DNA of 64,000 nucleotides from positions 1 through 64,000 of the forward strand of contig NZ_JAGYVZ010000014.1 in NCBI RefSeq assembly GCF_018380615.1, read 5' to 3'. Position numbers and translations under genes: made by a program. This stretch comes from Flavobacterium psychroterrae (lineage in GTDB: Bacteria; Bacteroidota; Bacteroidia; Flavobacteriales; Flavobacteriaceae). Below, in pieces: positions 38,272 to 46,390 of this stretch. The notes beneath the pieces were generated by a model, which searched no databases, was not told the DNA's origin, and saw nothing but the letters and a program-made list of their open reading frames with translations. The first letter of the stretch is position 1, and the number at the start of each line of letters is the position of its first letter.

Positions 38272-38466
38272 CTAACTTTCTAAACCATCTTTCATGTTTT
38301 GAATGTAAGCTGCTTTTTGAATTTTGATTCTATTTTTAACAGAAGGCTTAATAAAAGCAGTACGCGCTCTTAGTTGACGAACAGTTCCTGTTTTATCAAA
38401 TTTTCTTTTATAGCGCTTTAATGCTCTATCGATATTTTCTCCGTCTTTAATTGGTATAATTAACAT
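38272..38466 (-). CDS. rpsU: 30S ribosomal protein S21
   Basis: 64 aa, basic, with the S21 pattern GENIDRALKRYKRKFDKTGTVRQLR. It helps mRNA base-pair with the 16S 3' end during initiation. It has its own promoter and terminator. Confidence 0.96.
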   Translation of the reverse strand: MLIIPIKDGENIDRALKRYKRKFDKTGTVRQLRARTAFIKPSVKNRIKIQKAAYIQNMKDGLES

Positions 38467-38495
38467 AATATAGACACCCCCTTTCGTTAAGGGTG

Positions 38496-38503
38496 CAAAA
38501 GTA
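38496..38503 (-). promoter_or_regulatory. Promoter -7 element of rpsU
   Basis: Minus strand TACTTTTG, exact TAnnTTTG, 29 bp before the ATG. The short leader includes CACCC...GGGTG, a possible small hairpin. Confidence 0.55.
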
Positions 38504-38510
38504 TGTATAA

Positions 38511-38543
38511 ATTATGAATTATGAGTTATGAATTATGAATTAT
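38511..38543. repeat. Short AATTATGAATTATGAG-type tandem repeat
   Basis: The words AATTATGAATT / ATGAGTTATG recur three times with about 10-bp spacing. It is a low-complexity intergenic array directly upstream of the rpsU promoter. Confidence 0.6.
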
Positions 38544-38804
38544 TTTTGAGGAAAGAAAAAAGAATGTAGAAAAAAGAGCTAAGACCTTATTTTACAACTA
38601 ACTTTGATCGTAAACCTACTCTTATCACTACCTCTTTATTTAAAAAAACTTATTCATTCAATAAACCTAATATCATAACCAAGAGTGCGTGCGGGATTGA
38701 AACGAAAATTATTTTTAGTTTTCTTTAAAAATAAAAAGATTACTTCACTTAATATTTATTTTAATTGGAGTTCAGTGAGCTTCGTTTGGAGAGAAAAGCC
38801 CGGC
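38544..38804. repeat. Intergenic region with a probable degenerate dispersed repeat
   Basis: No gene is visible. From about 38688 (GTGCGGGATTGAAACG) to about 38806 (GAAAAGCCCGGCCG) the sequence resembles another family of Flavobacterium intergenic elements that I recall beginning with GGGATTGAAACG and ending AAAAGCCCGG. It contains an inverted repeat TTATTTTTA / TTAAAAATAA. Family membership is from memory and needs a genome comparison. Confidence 0.45.
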
Positions 38805-38807
38805 CGT

Positions 38808-38841
38808 AAAATAAAAGCCACTTAACGTTTGCTAAATGGCT
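38808..38841 (-). terminator. Terminator of the acyl-CoA dehydrogenase operon
   Basis: Minus strand AGCCATTTAG / TTAAGTGGCT with a six-base loop, then TTTTATTTTA. Confidence 0.72.
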
Positions 38842-38873
38842 GTTGTTTTTATGGGCACGCCCAATATATTATT

Positions 38874-40016
38874 TTACTCCTTTAGCAGATTTCTGGAAAT
38901 AACTAACTTTTGAATCTCGGTAGTTCCTTCGCCTATTGTACACAACTTAGAATCTCTGTAGAATTTCTCTACGGGATAATCTTTTGTGTAGCCGTAACCA
39001 CCGTGAATTTGCACGGCTTCGTTTGCTACTTTTACACATACTTCTGAAGCATACATTTTTGCCATCGCGCCAAGTGTTGTAACTGGTTTATGCTGTTGCT
39101 TTAAAAATGCAGCCTTGTGAAGCAATAATTCTGAAGCTTCAATTTCAGTAGCCATATCAGCTAATTTAAATGAAATTCCCTGGAAGCTACTAATTGGCTG
39201 TCCAAACTGATGTCTTTCTTTTGAATACTTTAGTGCAGCTTCATAAGCACCTTTTGCAATTCCTAATGACAAAGCGCCAATTGAAATTCGACCTCCGTCT
39301 AATATTTTCATCGCCTGCACAAATCCTTGTCCAACTTCTCCTAATCTATTTGCGTCAGGTACACGGCAATTATCAAAGACTAATTCTGCAGTTTCACTGG
39401 CACGCATTCCTAGTTTATTTTCTTTTTTACCTGAGGTAAATCCTTTCATTCCTTTTTCAAATACAAAAGCTGTCATTCCTTTAGAATCTCCTTTTTCTCC
39501 GGTACGCACAATTACCACAGCAATATCTCCGGAAATAGCATGTGTGATAAAGTTTTTAGCTCCGTTTACAATCCACTCATCACCATCTTTAACCGCTGTT
39601 GTATTCATACCGCCTGCATCAGAACCTGTATTGTGCTCGGTTAAGCCCCAAGCTCCAATATGTTCGGCTGTGGCTAATTTTGGCAACCATTTTTTCTTTT
39701 GTTCTTCATTTCCAAAAGTTAAAATATGATTGGTACATAATGAATTATGAGCTGCAACAGATAAGCCAATTGATGGATCTACTTTTGAAATCTCTTCAAC
39801 AACGGTAATATATTCATGATAACCTAATCCTGAACCTCCATATTCTTCAGGAACCAAAACTCCCATAAATCCCATTTCGCCTAATTTCTTAAATAGGTCA
39901 ACTGGAAAAATTTGAGCCTCATCCCATTCCATTATATTAGGTCTGATATTTTTTTCGGCAAAATCTTTTATAGATTGTGCAATCATCGACTGCGTTTCGT
40001 TATAATCAAAATTCAT
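38874..40016 (-). CDS. Acyl-CoA dehydrogenase
   Basis: 380 aa with the three-domain FAD fold of short-chain/branched-chain acyl-CoA dehydrogenases. FAD/substrate motifs include GAWGLTEHNTGSDAGG, and the catalytic base is Glu363 in GEGTTEIQ. It oxidises acyl-CoA to the trans-2-enoyl-CoA in fatty-acid or branched-chain amino-acid breakdown; the exact chain length cannot be read from sequence. It follows the helix-hairpin-helix gene by 17 bp and probably shares its transcript. Confidence 0.94.
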   Translation of the reverse strand: MNFDYNETQSMIAQSIKDFAEKNIRPNIMEWDEAQIFPVDLFKKLGEMGFMGVLVPEEYGGSGLGYHEYITVVEEISKVDPSIGLSVAAHNSLCTNHILTFGNEEQKKKWLPKLATAEHIGAWGLTEHNTGSDAGGMNTTAVKDGDEWIVNGAKNFITHAISGDIAVVIVRTGEKGDSKGMTAFVFEKGMKGFTSGKKENKLGMRASETAELVFDNCRVPDANRLGEVGQGFVQAMKILDGGRISIGALSLGIAKGAYEAALKYSKERHQFGQPISSFQGISFKLADMATEIEASELLLHKAAFLKQQHKPVTTLGAMAKMYASEVCVKVANEAVQIHGGYGYTKDYPVEKFYRDSKLCTIGEGTTEIQKLVISRNLLKE

Positions 40017-40033
40017 TGTTAACTGCTTTTGTT

Positions 40034-40921
40034 TTAGAACTCCAAATATAAACTAATTATTTTTGCTTTATCAACAGGAAAACCTTTAATTTTTGACAAA
40101 TCCTCAATATTATTAATATTTCCATTCATGCTTCTATAAATTACAATTTGTTTTGCCAGCGCATATCTGAAATATGAAAACTGCGATAACTCTTTTAAAG
40201 GGGCCTCATTTATGGCTATTTTTTTAAAGGTTGAAGGTATTACAGCCTTAAAATGTGTATTTAATTCATAAATAACTTCTGGCGAAAGTCCCCAAACATC
40301 GTTCATTTGTTCCATTGAAACAAAACATCCTAAAATTTCTTTTTGCTTTAGAATTCTTATTGATAAAGCTTCTCCAATTCCATAAATTTTCACTAAATCT
40401 TCCTGACTTGCCTGATTGATATCTAAAACTACAATTTTTTCCTTTTTAGCAAATTCTTTCTTAACAAATTCTTTTCTTTCCGTTTTAAAGCCTGATTTAT
40501 TCTGAACCCAATCCGGAAATTTAAAAAGTGGTGAAATAGCATTTAGTAAAGAATCTGAAATTTTTGTTATTTCCTGAAATTCTTTTGCGGAGCTCACATA
40601 TTTATTTTCTTTTCTAAAAGACAATAAACGATCTATCTCCTGAAGTGACATTCCTAATTTATATCCTTTATAATCAGTAATAAAATTTGGATTGAAAGAA
40701 TAGACCTTTGGTTTTTCATTTGATTTTGTAAATTTCATTGCATCTATTTCTGACTGCAACGACATCCATTGTTCATTTTCCGGAAATGATTTTTCAAGTA
40801 AAGTAAAATCGACAAAGAAGTAAACGGCTTGTAATATGATTATAGTCCCAAAAAGTAAAAAAATTCCTGTACGCTGGTGATTTGTAAACTTCAAATATTT
40901 TGTAAATGCTTTAAAATTCAT
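40034..40921 (-). CDS. Helix-hairpin-helix protein, ComEA-like repeats
   Basis: 295 aa. One N-terminal transmembrane helix (about residues 18-36) is followed by a periplasmic part with two or three helix-hairpin-helix motifs: DINQASQEDLVKIYGIGEAL (about 175-195) and a C-terminal NNIEDLSKIKGFPVDKAK (about 275-292), plus a likely one near 95-115. ComEA-type proteins bind DNA for uptake; here the role is unproven and the length is larger than ComEA. Confidence 0.82.
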   Translation of the reverse strand: MNFKAFTKYLKFTNHQRTGIFLLFGTIIILQAVYFFVDFTLLEKSFPENEQWMSLQSEIDAMKFTKSNEKPKVYSFNPNFITDYKGYKLGMSLQEIDRLLSFRKENKYVSSAKEFQEITKISDSLLNAISPLFKFPDWVQNKSGFKTERKEFVKKEFAKKEKIVVLDINQASQEDLVKIYGIGEALSIRILKQKEILGCFVSMEQMNDVWGLSPEVIYELNTHFKAVIPSTFKKIAINEAPLKELSQFSYFRYALAKQIVIYRSMNGNINNIEDLSKIKGFPVDKAKIISLYLEF

Positions 40922-40954
40922 TTTATGTTTAATTTTCCGTTTTTAATTAAATGA

Positions 40955-40962
40955 CAAAATTA
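40955..40962 (-). promoter_or_regulatory. Promoter -7 element of the HHH/acyl-CoA dehydrogenase operon
   Basis: Minus strand TAATTTTG, 33 bp before the ATG. No clear -33 TTG. Confidence 0.45.
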
Positions 40963-41155
40963 CAGGAAAAACATTAATTTATTAAGATTAATATTATAAA
41001 TATATAAATTTCAAAAATTGCATATTTCATTAATAAAGCACTATTAATTTAATGAATGTAAGGCGCTAGAGAACGATTACCTCCTGTTTTATCATAAATT
41101 TTAATATTTTGTAACTTAAAAAGAGATAATTGTTTTTATTTTTTACAAAAAACGA

Positions 41156-41163
41156 TACATTTG
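41156..41163 (+). promoter_or_regulatory. Promoter -7 element of the amino-acid permease
   Basis: TACATTTG, 31 bp before the ATG; TTG lies about 23 bp upstream (41130-41132). Confidence 0.5.
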
Positions 41164-41194
41164 GAGCTTAATAACAATAAACCAATATAATAAT

Positions 41195-42685
41195 ATGTCA
41201 ATTTGGAAAAGAAAACCATTAGCACAGCTTTTAGCAGAAGCTGCTGATTCTGAAAAAGGATTAAAAAGAACATTAACCGCCTGGTCATTAATCGCCTTAG
41301 GTATTGGCGCCATCATTGGTGCAGGATTATTTGTTAGAACTGCAACTGCTGCGGCACAAAATGCCGGTCCATCTGTAACCATTGCCTTTATAATAGCGGC
41401 TATTGGTTGTGCATTAGCCGGATTATGTTATGCAGAACTTTCATCTTCAATTCCAATTTCAGGTAGCGCATATACATATACTTATGCTACAATGGGTGAA
41501 TTTTTAGCTTGGATTATTGGTTGGGATTTAATACTTGAGTATGCTGTAGGTGCTGCAACAGTAGGAATTGCATGGAGTGAATATCTCAACAATTTACTGG
41601 TCAATGTCCTCCATATGAGTCCAATTCCATTTGAATTTTCTCACTCTCCATTTCAAAAAATAGTTGATCCGGTAACACAACAAGTGACACATGGAATTAT
41701 AAATCTTCCTGCACTTTTTATTGTTAGTGTTATTAGTTTATTATTGATTAAAGGGATTCAGGAATCGGCTTTTGTAAACGGAATCATTGTAATCGTCAAA
41801 GTAGCTATTGTTATCTTAATAATTGTAATTGGCTGGAACTTTATAAATCCTGCAAACCATTCACCTTATATTCCGCCAGCATCTATCTTTACTGATGAAC
41901 ATGGAGTTGGACATAGTTATGGTGGTATTATGGGAATATTAGGAGCTGCAGGAACTGTTTTCTTCGCTTTTATTGGTTTCGACGCTGTAAGTACAGCTGC
42001 TCAGGAAACAAAAAACCCTAAAAAAGCAATGCCAATTGGTATCTTAGGATCATTAGCTGTATGTACACTTTTATACATTCTTTTTGCGCACGTGTTAACT
42101 GGTGTTGCAACTGTTGAAGATTTTAGAACAGGTGGTAAAGAAGCTTCTGTTGCTTTTGCTATCAATAAATATATGATTGGATACGAATGGCTAGGACAAT
42201 TAGTAACTGTTGCTATTCTTGCAGGTTTTTCTTCTGTAATTTTAGTGATGTTATTAGGACAATCAAGAGTATTTTACGCAATGGGTAAAGATGGTTTATT
42301 ACCTAAAGCTTTCAGTGATGTTCACCCTAAATACAAAACTCCATATAAAGCAAACCTTGCAATTTTAGTAATTGTTGGTGCATTTGCAGCTTTTATTCCT
42401 GGAGATATTGTAGGAGATATGACTAGTATAGGTACTTTGTTTGCCTTTGTGCTTGTATGTATTTCTGTTATAATTCTACGAAAAAAAGAACCAAATATGG
42501 TTCGAGAATTTAAAACTCCATTCGTTCCATTTGTTCCTATTTTAGGAGTTGTTGTATGTTGTGCAATGATGTACGGTTTAGGATGGACAAACTGGTTAAG
42601 ACTTTTTGTATGGATGGCTCTGGGTGTTATATTTTACTTTACTTATGGTAAGAAAAATAGCAAACTGAATAATCCGGAAAAATAG
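41195..42685 (+). CDS. APC-family amino-acid permease
   Basis: 496 aa with about twelve to fourteen transmembrane helices. The first helix carries IALGIGAIIGAGLFV, the APC-superfamily substrate-binding signature, and there is the FFAFIGFDAVSTAAQETKNP block typical of cationic amino-acid transporter-like members. It probably imports amino acids with protons or exchanges them; the substrate cannot be assigned. It stands alone with its own promoter and terminator. Confidence 0.93.
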   Translation: MSIWKRKPLAQLLAEAADSEKGLKRTLTAWSLIALGIGAIIGAGLFVRTATAAAQNAGPSVTIAFIIAAIGCALAGLCYAELSSSIPISGSAYTYTYATMGEFLAWIIGWDLILEYAVGAATVGIAWSEYLNNLLVNVLHMSPIPFEFSHSPFQKIVDPVTQQVTHGIINLPALFIVSVISLLLIKGIQESAFVNGIIVIVKVAIVILIIVIGWNFINPANHSPYIPPASIFTDEHGVGHSYGGIMGILGAAGTVFFAFIGFDAVSTAAQETKNPKKAMPIGILGSLAVCTLLYILFAHVLTGVATVEDFRTGGKEASVAFAINKYMIGYEWLGQLVTVAILAGFSSVILVMLLGQSRVFYAMGKDGLLPKAFSDVHPKYKTPYKANLAILVIVGAFAAFIPGDIVGDMTSIGTLFAFVLVCISVIILRKKEPNMVREFKTPFVPFVPILGVVVCCAMMYGLGWTNWLRLFVWMALGVIFYFTYGKKNSKLNNPEK

Positions 42686-42702
42686 TTTTTCTATATAAAA
42701 TT

Positions 42703-42742
42703 AAAAAGGATCATAGAGTAATTACTTTATGATCTTTTTTTT
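42703..42742. terminator. Bidirectional terminator between permease and pspC-like gene
   Basis: GATCATAGAGT / ACTTTATGATC stem with AATT loop, A run before and T run after; it serves the converging genes. Confidence 0.9.
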
Positions 42743-42756
42743 GTTTTAAAATTTGG

Positions 42757-42984
42757 TTATAAATCAAAAACTGATGTTCTTTTTGCACGGATTAAATCCT
42801 TTAAACGAATCCAAAATGCTAACGTTAGATATACTCCAAAACCTAAACCTGCAGTAACAAAAGAAATGTAAATAAAAAATAGCCTTACGCTTGTTACTCG
42901 CATTCCCAACTTATCTGCAAGTCGTGACGAAACATGAAATCCATATTTCTCAAAGAAAAACTTAAGCTTTAAAATTGCTGACAT
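42757..42984 (-). CDS. PspC-domain membrane protein
   Basis: 75 aa. The PspC motif is visible (FFEKYGFHVSSRLADKLGMRVTSVRLFFIY) followed by a hydrophobic helix (SFVTAGLGFGVYLTLAFWI). PspC-type proteins sense or respond to envelope stress. No pspA/B or partner sensor lies nearby. Confidence 0.88.
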   Translation of the reverse strand: MSAILKLKFFFEKYGFHVSSRLADKLGMRVTSVRLFFIYISFVTAGLGFGVYLTLAFWIRLKDLIRAKRTSVFDL

Positions 42985-43026
42985 ATTTTAGATTTTTGAT
43001 TTATCCTTTGCATTCACTCAGGATAA

Positions 43027-43042
43027 CAAAAGTACAAAATTA
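43027..43042 (-). promoter_or_regulatory. Two adjacent -7 elements upstream of the PspC gene
   Basis: Minus strand TAATTTTG (43035-43042) directly followed by TACTTTTG (43027-43034), both exact TAnnTTTG matches, 43-58 bp before the ATG. Confidence 0.5.
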
Positions 43043-43067
43043 TCTGACTAGGACATCTTCTAATTTT

Positions 43068-44339
43068 CTAATTACTTTTAAGCAATTCCATTCCTAATGC
43101 GCATTTTAGGCAAGACTTATGATTGCAATATTCATTTTTAAGCTCTAATAATGTTTGTGTATCAAATGCACTTTTAGAAGAAATTCCAAAAGATTTAAAT
43201 TTATCAATAATGGCATTTTTTTCCGGCGTAAGTTCGTTCATAAAAGTAATTAAATCTTCAGAAACAGATTCTCCCATTATGCTTGAATAGGCAAATTGCA
43301 TAGGAATTATCGTATTTATGATAATTAAATCCAGGAAAGAATTTGATAATGATTTCGTCTTTTTTACGCTTTCTTTGTCAAACAGATAATGATTTTGCCA
43401 ATATAAACTAGCAGAAACGCCTAATAAATTATAAACATCTTTAACTGATTTAAGAGCAATTATTCTTGAAAATAAATTTTGGTGTTTCTGATATAAATTT
43501 GCTAATTGCGAAAGACGAATCGTTGGAAAATTATCTGGTCTATGCTTAAAAAACTGCACTGAATCTACATGACATTTTTCTAATTGATACTTATTTAAAA
43601 GATAATAATACCTGATTTTCAAGTCTGTAAAATAGACATCTTCTTTTTCATCATCCAGTAATCCTGATGTGCCCAAAAGTAATGCTTCAAGGTTTTCCAC
43701 TTCAAAGCTTTCTTTCCTAATTACTGAAAACGGGATAGATTTTGCAATTTGAAAAAAAGCATTATTATTAGTATTCAAACCAAAATTCTTTGCTAATAAT
43801 AAAAATAAAACAGCTTCCCAATCTTGATTTGTTTCTTCCAAAAGATCATAAATAAATTTTGATTTGCGTTCTAAACGATCAAAAAACAATCTTTCCTGCC
43901 AATTTTTAAATATAAAACTATCGATGTAGCTAATGCTTTTCTCACAAAATATCCATGATTTAGGCGATACTAATGAATTATAGTTGGCTAAAATCTCTGA
44001 AGTGACATAATTTGCAAGAACTAATACTGGAATTTCTACATTATTTTTACCAAATATTTCTGTATCATGTTCCCATACTACATGCAAAATTACGTTTTCG
44101 TACGCAGAATCATTCTCATGTCCATGTACATACCAATCTGAAGATTTTAAATGAATTTCAACATTTCCTGCCCATTTTTGAGCATCTATAATAATTTGAG
44201 CATTAAAAAAATCCGGGCCAGCAAGTTCAAGGTAATCTCCGGTTTTAACAATAGTAATTTGCTGATTTTGGGCAGTTTGTAGATTCAAAGTGTCAAACTT
44301 TTTGAATCTCCAGAGATAGTGAAGAAAATCTTCTTTCAT
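43068..44339 (-). CDS. DUF2851 family protein
   Basis: 423 aa without signal peptide or membrane segments. It matches the DUF2851 pattern known in Bacteroidota: MKEDFLHYLWRFKKFD start, AGPDFFNAQIIID, WAGNVEIHLKSSDW, and a Cys-rich end (CNHKSCLKCALG). It starts close to a candidate promoter (TACATTTG minus strand at 44400-44407). The function is unknown; the N-terminal part may have an endonuclease-like beta core (the paired E/H in NVEIHLKSSDW), an inference only. Confidence 0.85.
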   Translation of the reverse strand: MKEDFLHYLWRFKKFDTLNLQTAQNQQITIVKTGDYLELAGPDFFNAQIIIDAQKWAGNVEIHLKSSDWYVHGHENDSAYENVILHVVWEHDTEIFGKNNVEIPVLVLANYVTSEILANYNSLVSPKSWIFCEKSISYIDSFIFKNWQERLFFDRLERKSKFIYDLLEETNQDWEAVLFLLLAKNFGLNTNNNAFFQIAKSIPFSVIRKESFEVENLEALLLGTSGLLDDEKEDVYFTDLKIRYYYLLNKYQLEKCHVDSVQFFKHRPDNFPTIRLSQLANLYQKHQNLFSRIIALKSVKDVYNLLGVSASLYWQNHYLFDKESVKKTKSLSNSFLDLIIINTIIPMQFAYSSIMGESVSEDLITFMNELTPEKNAIIDKFKSFGISSKSAFDTQTLLELKNEYCNHKSCLKCALGMELLKSN

Positions 44340-44399
44340 TTTGGCTTTTACTTTAATTTATAAAAGCCTAAAATTAAATAAAAAATAATACTAATCTTA

Positions 44400-44407
44400 C
44401 AAATGTA
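44400..44407 (-). promoter_or_regulatory. Promoter -7 element of the DUF2851 gene
   Basis: TACATTTG on the minus strand, 61 bp before the start. The leader contains a GGCTTTTA/TAAAAGCC hairpin (44343-44368). Confidence 0.4.
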
Positions 44408-44414
44408 TTGAATT

Positions 44415-44897
44415 TTATCTCAACATATATAATTTAGCACACGCTCTTGCATCAGATAATGCTTCATGATGCGTTAACTGAATCTTCATTTCACGACAGC
44501 AATCACTTAATTTAGTAGGTTTTAAACCTTTTGCCTTATATATTTTAACGGTACATTCCCAACGAGTTGCAATGTTCAAATCTTCATATTGCAATCCGTA
44601 AAGCTCCATTGATTTGCTTAAAACATTACGATCAAAACTTTCATTATGCGCAACGACTACTCTATTTTTCAATCTTTTTTCTATTTCCGGATAAACTTGT
44701 AAAAAGGATTTTGCATTTACAGTATCCCTTGGATAAATTCCGTGAACACGAATTGTAAATGGATTGTATTCGTTTTTCGGAGGCTTAATTAGAGTCACAA
44801 ACTCATCTACAATTATTCCATTTTCTACGGTAACAATTCCAACAGAGCACGGATGATAACTAGTTGCAGTTTCAAAATCTATTGCAGTAAAATTCAT
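44415..44897 (-). CDS. DEDDh 3'-5' exonuclease, DNA polymerase III epsilon-like
   Basis: 160 aa forming only the exonuclease domain. Motifs are ExoI FTAIDFETA (Asp and Glu), ExoII VAHNESFDRNVL (Asp) and ExoIII HHEALSDARACAKL (His and Asp), so all four metal ligands and the catalytic His are present. It may proofread or trim DNA/RNA; it lacks the extra domain used by true DnaQ to contact polymerase. Confidence 0.92.
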   Translation of the reverse strand: MNFTAIDFETATSYHPCSVGIVTVENGIIVDEFVTLIKPPKNEYNPFTIRVHGIYPRDTVNAKSFLQVYPEIEKRLKNRVVVAHNESFDRNVLSKSMELYGLQYEDLNIATRWECTVKIYKAKGLKPTKLSDCCREMKIQLTHHEALSDARACAKLYMLR

Positions 44898-44927
44898 TTT
44901 TAAATATATTAAACTATAAAAAATCCA

Positions 44928-44964
44928 TAAATCCAGTCGTTAAACTAGATTTATGGATTTATAT
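44928..44964 (-). terminator. Terminator of the CBS-like gene
   Basis: AAATCCATAAATC(C)AG / CT(A)GATTTATGGATTT, a 14-bp near-perfect stem between the PLP enzyme stop and the exonuclease start. Confidence 0.75.
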
Positions 44965-44980
44965 AGTTATTAAAATTCTC

Positions 44981-46342
44981 TTATTTTATTGACCCAATAA
45001 TATCATACTTTGTAATAATATGATGATTTCCATTTCCAAGATCTACTAAAACAGCATCATTTTCCTTTGTAAATAATTTAGACACTTCTTCTATCGGAGT
45101 TCCTAATTTTACAATTGGAAAAGGTTTTCCCATTACTTCTTTAATTGGTTTTTCGGCAACATTTTTATCCGCAACATAACTTCTAAACAAATCCGTTTCA
45201 TCAACAGAACCTACAAATCCGTTAATATCTACAACCGGAATTTGCGATATTTTATATTTACGCATACGTTCAATTGCATGTGAAACTAATTCTTCTGTGC
45301 GAACAACAATCAATTCTTTATCAATATGATCTTTGATAACATCTTCGGCTTTTGTTATATTTTCTTCAAGGAATCCACGCTCACGCATCCAGTCGTCATT
45401 AAACATTTTACCAACATAACGACTTCCAGAATCGTGAAAAAGTACTACCACAACGTCTTCCGGTTTAAAATGCTCTTTAAGTTGTAACAATCCTTTGATA
45501 CAAGCTCCTGCAGAATTCCCAACAAAAATAGCTTCTTCAAGAGCAATTTTTCTGGTGTAAACTGCAGCATCTTTATCGGTTACTTTTGTAAATCCGTCAA
45601 TTAAAGAAAAATCAACGTTTTTAGGTAAAATATCTTCTCCAATACCTTCTGTAATATAAGAATAGATTTCATTTTCATCAAAAATACCAGTTTCATGATA
45701 TTTCTTAAAAACTGAGCCATAGGTATCAATTCCCCAAATTTTAATATTTGGGTTTTGCTCTTTTAAGTATTTTCCAACTCCGGAAATAGTTCCTCCTGTT
45801 CCTACTCCAACTACAAAATGAGTAATCTTCCCATCAGTTTGTTTCCAGATTTCCGGTCCTGTTTGTTCATAATGCGCTAATGAATTAGACATATTATCGT
45901 ACTGATTTACATACCATGAATTTGGCGTTTCTTCAGCTAAACGCTTTGAAACTGAATAATAAGAACGTGGATCTGTTGGTTCAACATCAGTAGGACAAAC
46001 TACAACTTTAGCCCCAACTGCACGTAAAATATCCATTTTTTCTTTAGACTGTTTGTCAGATATTACACAAATCAGTTTGTAACCTTTAATAATTGCTACA
46101 AGCGCTAATCCCATTCCGGTATTTCCAGAAGTACCTTCAATAATGGTTCCTCCAGGTTGTAGTCTGCCATCTGCCTCTGCATCTGCAATCATTTTTACCG
46201 CCATTCTGTCTTTTACAGAATTTCCAGGATTAAAAGTCTCGACCTTTGCTAATACCAACGCATCAATTTCAGCAACAATTTTGTTGAGTTTTACTAATGG
46301 TGTATTACCAATTGTTTCTAAAATGTTATTTGAAAAGTCCAT
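44981..46342 (-). CDS. PLP-dependent cystathionine beta-synthase-like enzyme with CBS pair
   Basis: 453 aa. The N-terminal fold-type II domain (about 1-320) binds PLP through Lys44 (NSVKDRM), with EGTSGNTG holding the cofactor phosphate. The C-terminal 120 residues are two CBS domains (VSHAIERMRKYKISQIPVVD, then the IVKLGTPIEEVSKLF block). This matches the cystathionine beta-synthase layout (serine plus homocysteine), without the N-terminal heme region of animal enzymes. An O-acetylserine sulfhydrylase activity cannot be excluded. Confidence 0.93.
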   Translation of the reverse strand: MDFSNNILETIGNTPLVKLNKIVAEIDALVLAKVETFNPGNSVKDRMAVKMIADAEADGRLQPGGTIIEGTSGNTGMGLALVAIIKGYKLICVISDKQSKEKMDILRAVGAKVVVCPTDVEPTDPRSYYSVSKRLAEETPNSWYVNQYDNMSNSLAHYEQTGPEIWKQTDGKITHFVVGVGTGGTISGVGKYLKEQNPNIKIWGIDTYGSVFKKYHETGIFDENEIYSYITEGIGEDILPKNVDFSLIDGFTKVTDKDAAVYTRKIALEEAIFVGNSAGACIKGLLQLKEHFKPEDVVVVLFHDSGSRYVGKMFNDDWMRERGFLEENITKAEDVIKDHIDKELIVVRTEELVSHAIERMRKYKISQIPVVDINGFVGSVDETDLFRSYVADKNVAEKPIKEVMGKPFPIVKLGTPIEEVSKLFTKENDAVLVDLGNGNHHIITKYDIIGSIK

Positions 46343-46390
46343 TTTCTATTTAAATTTAATATTTGGTGTTTAAGTAATAAAGTTCTTTTT

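Noticed and set aside
38511..38543. Tandem AATTATGAATT words as a possible CRISPR array
   Set aside because: Units are about 10 bp, without spacers and without cas genes; it is a low-complexity repeat.
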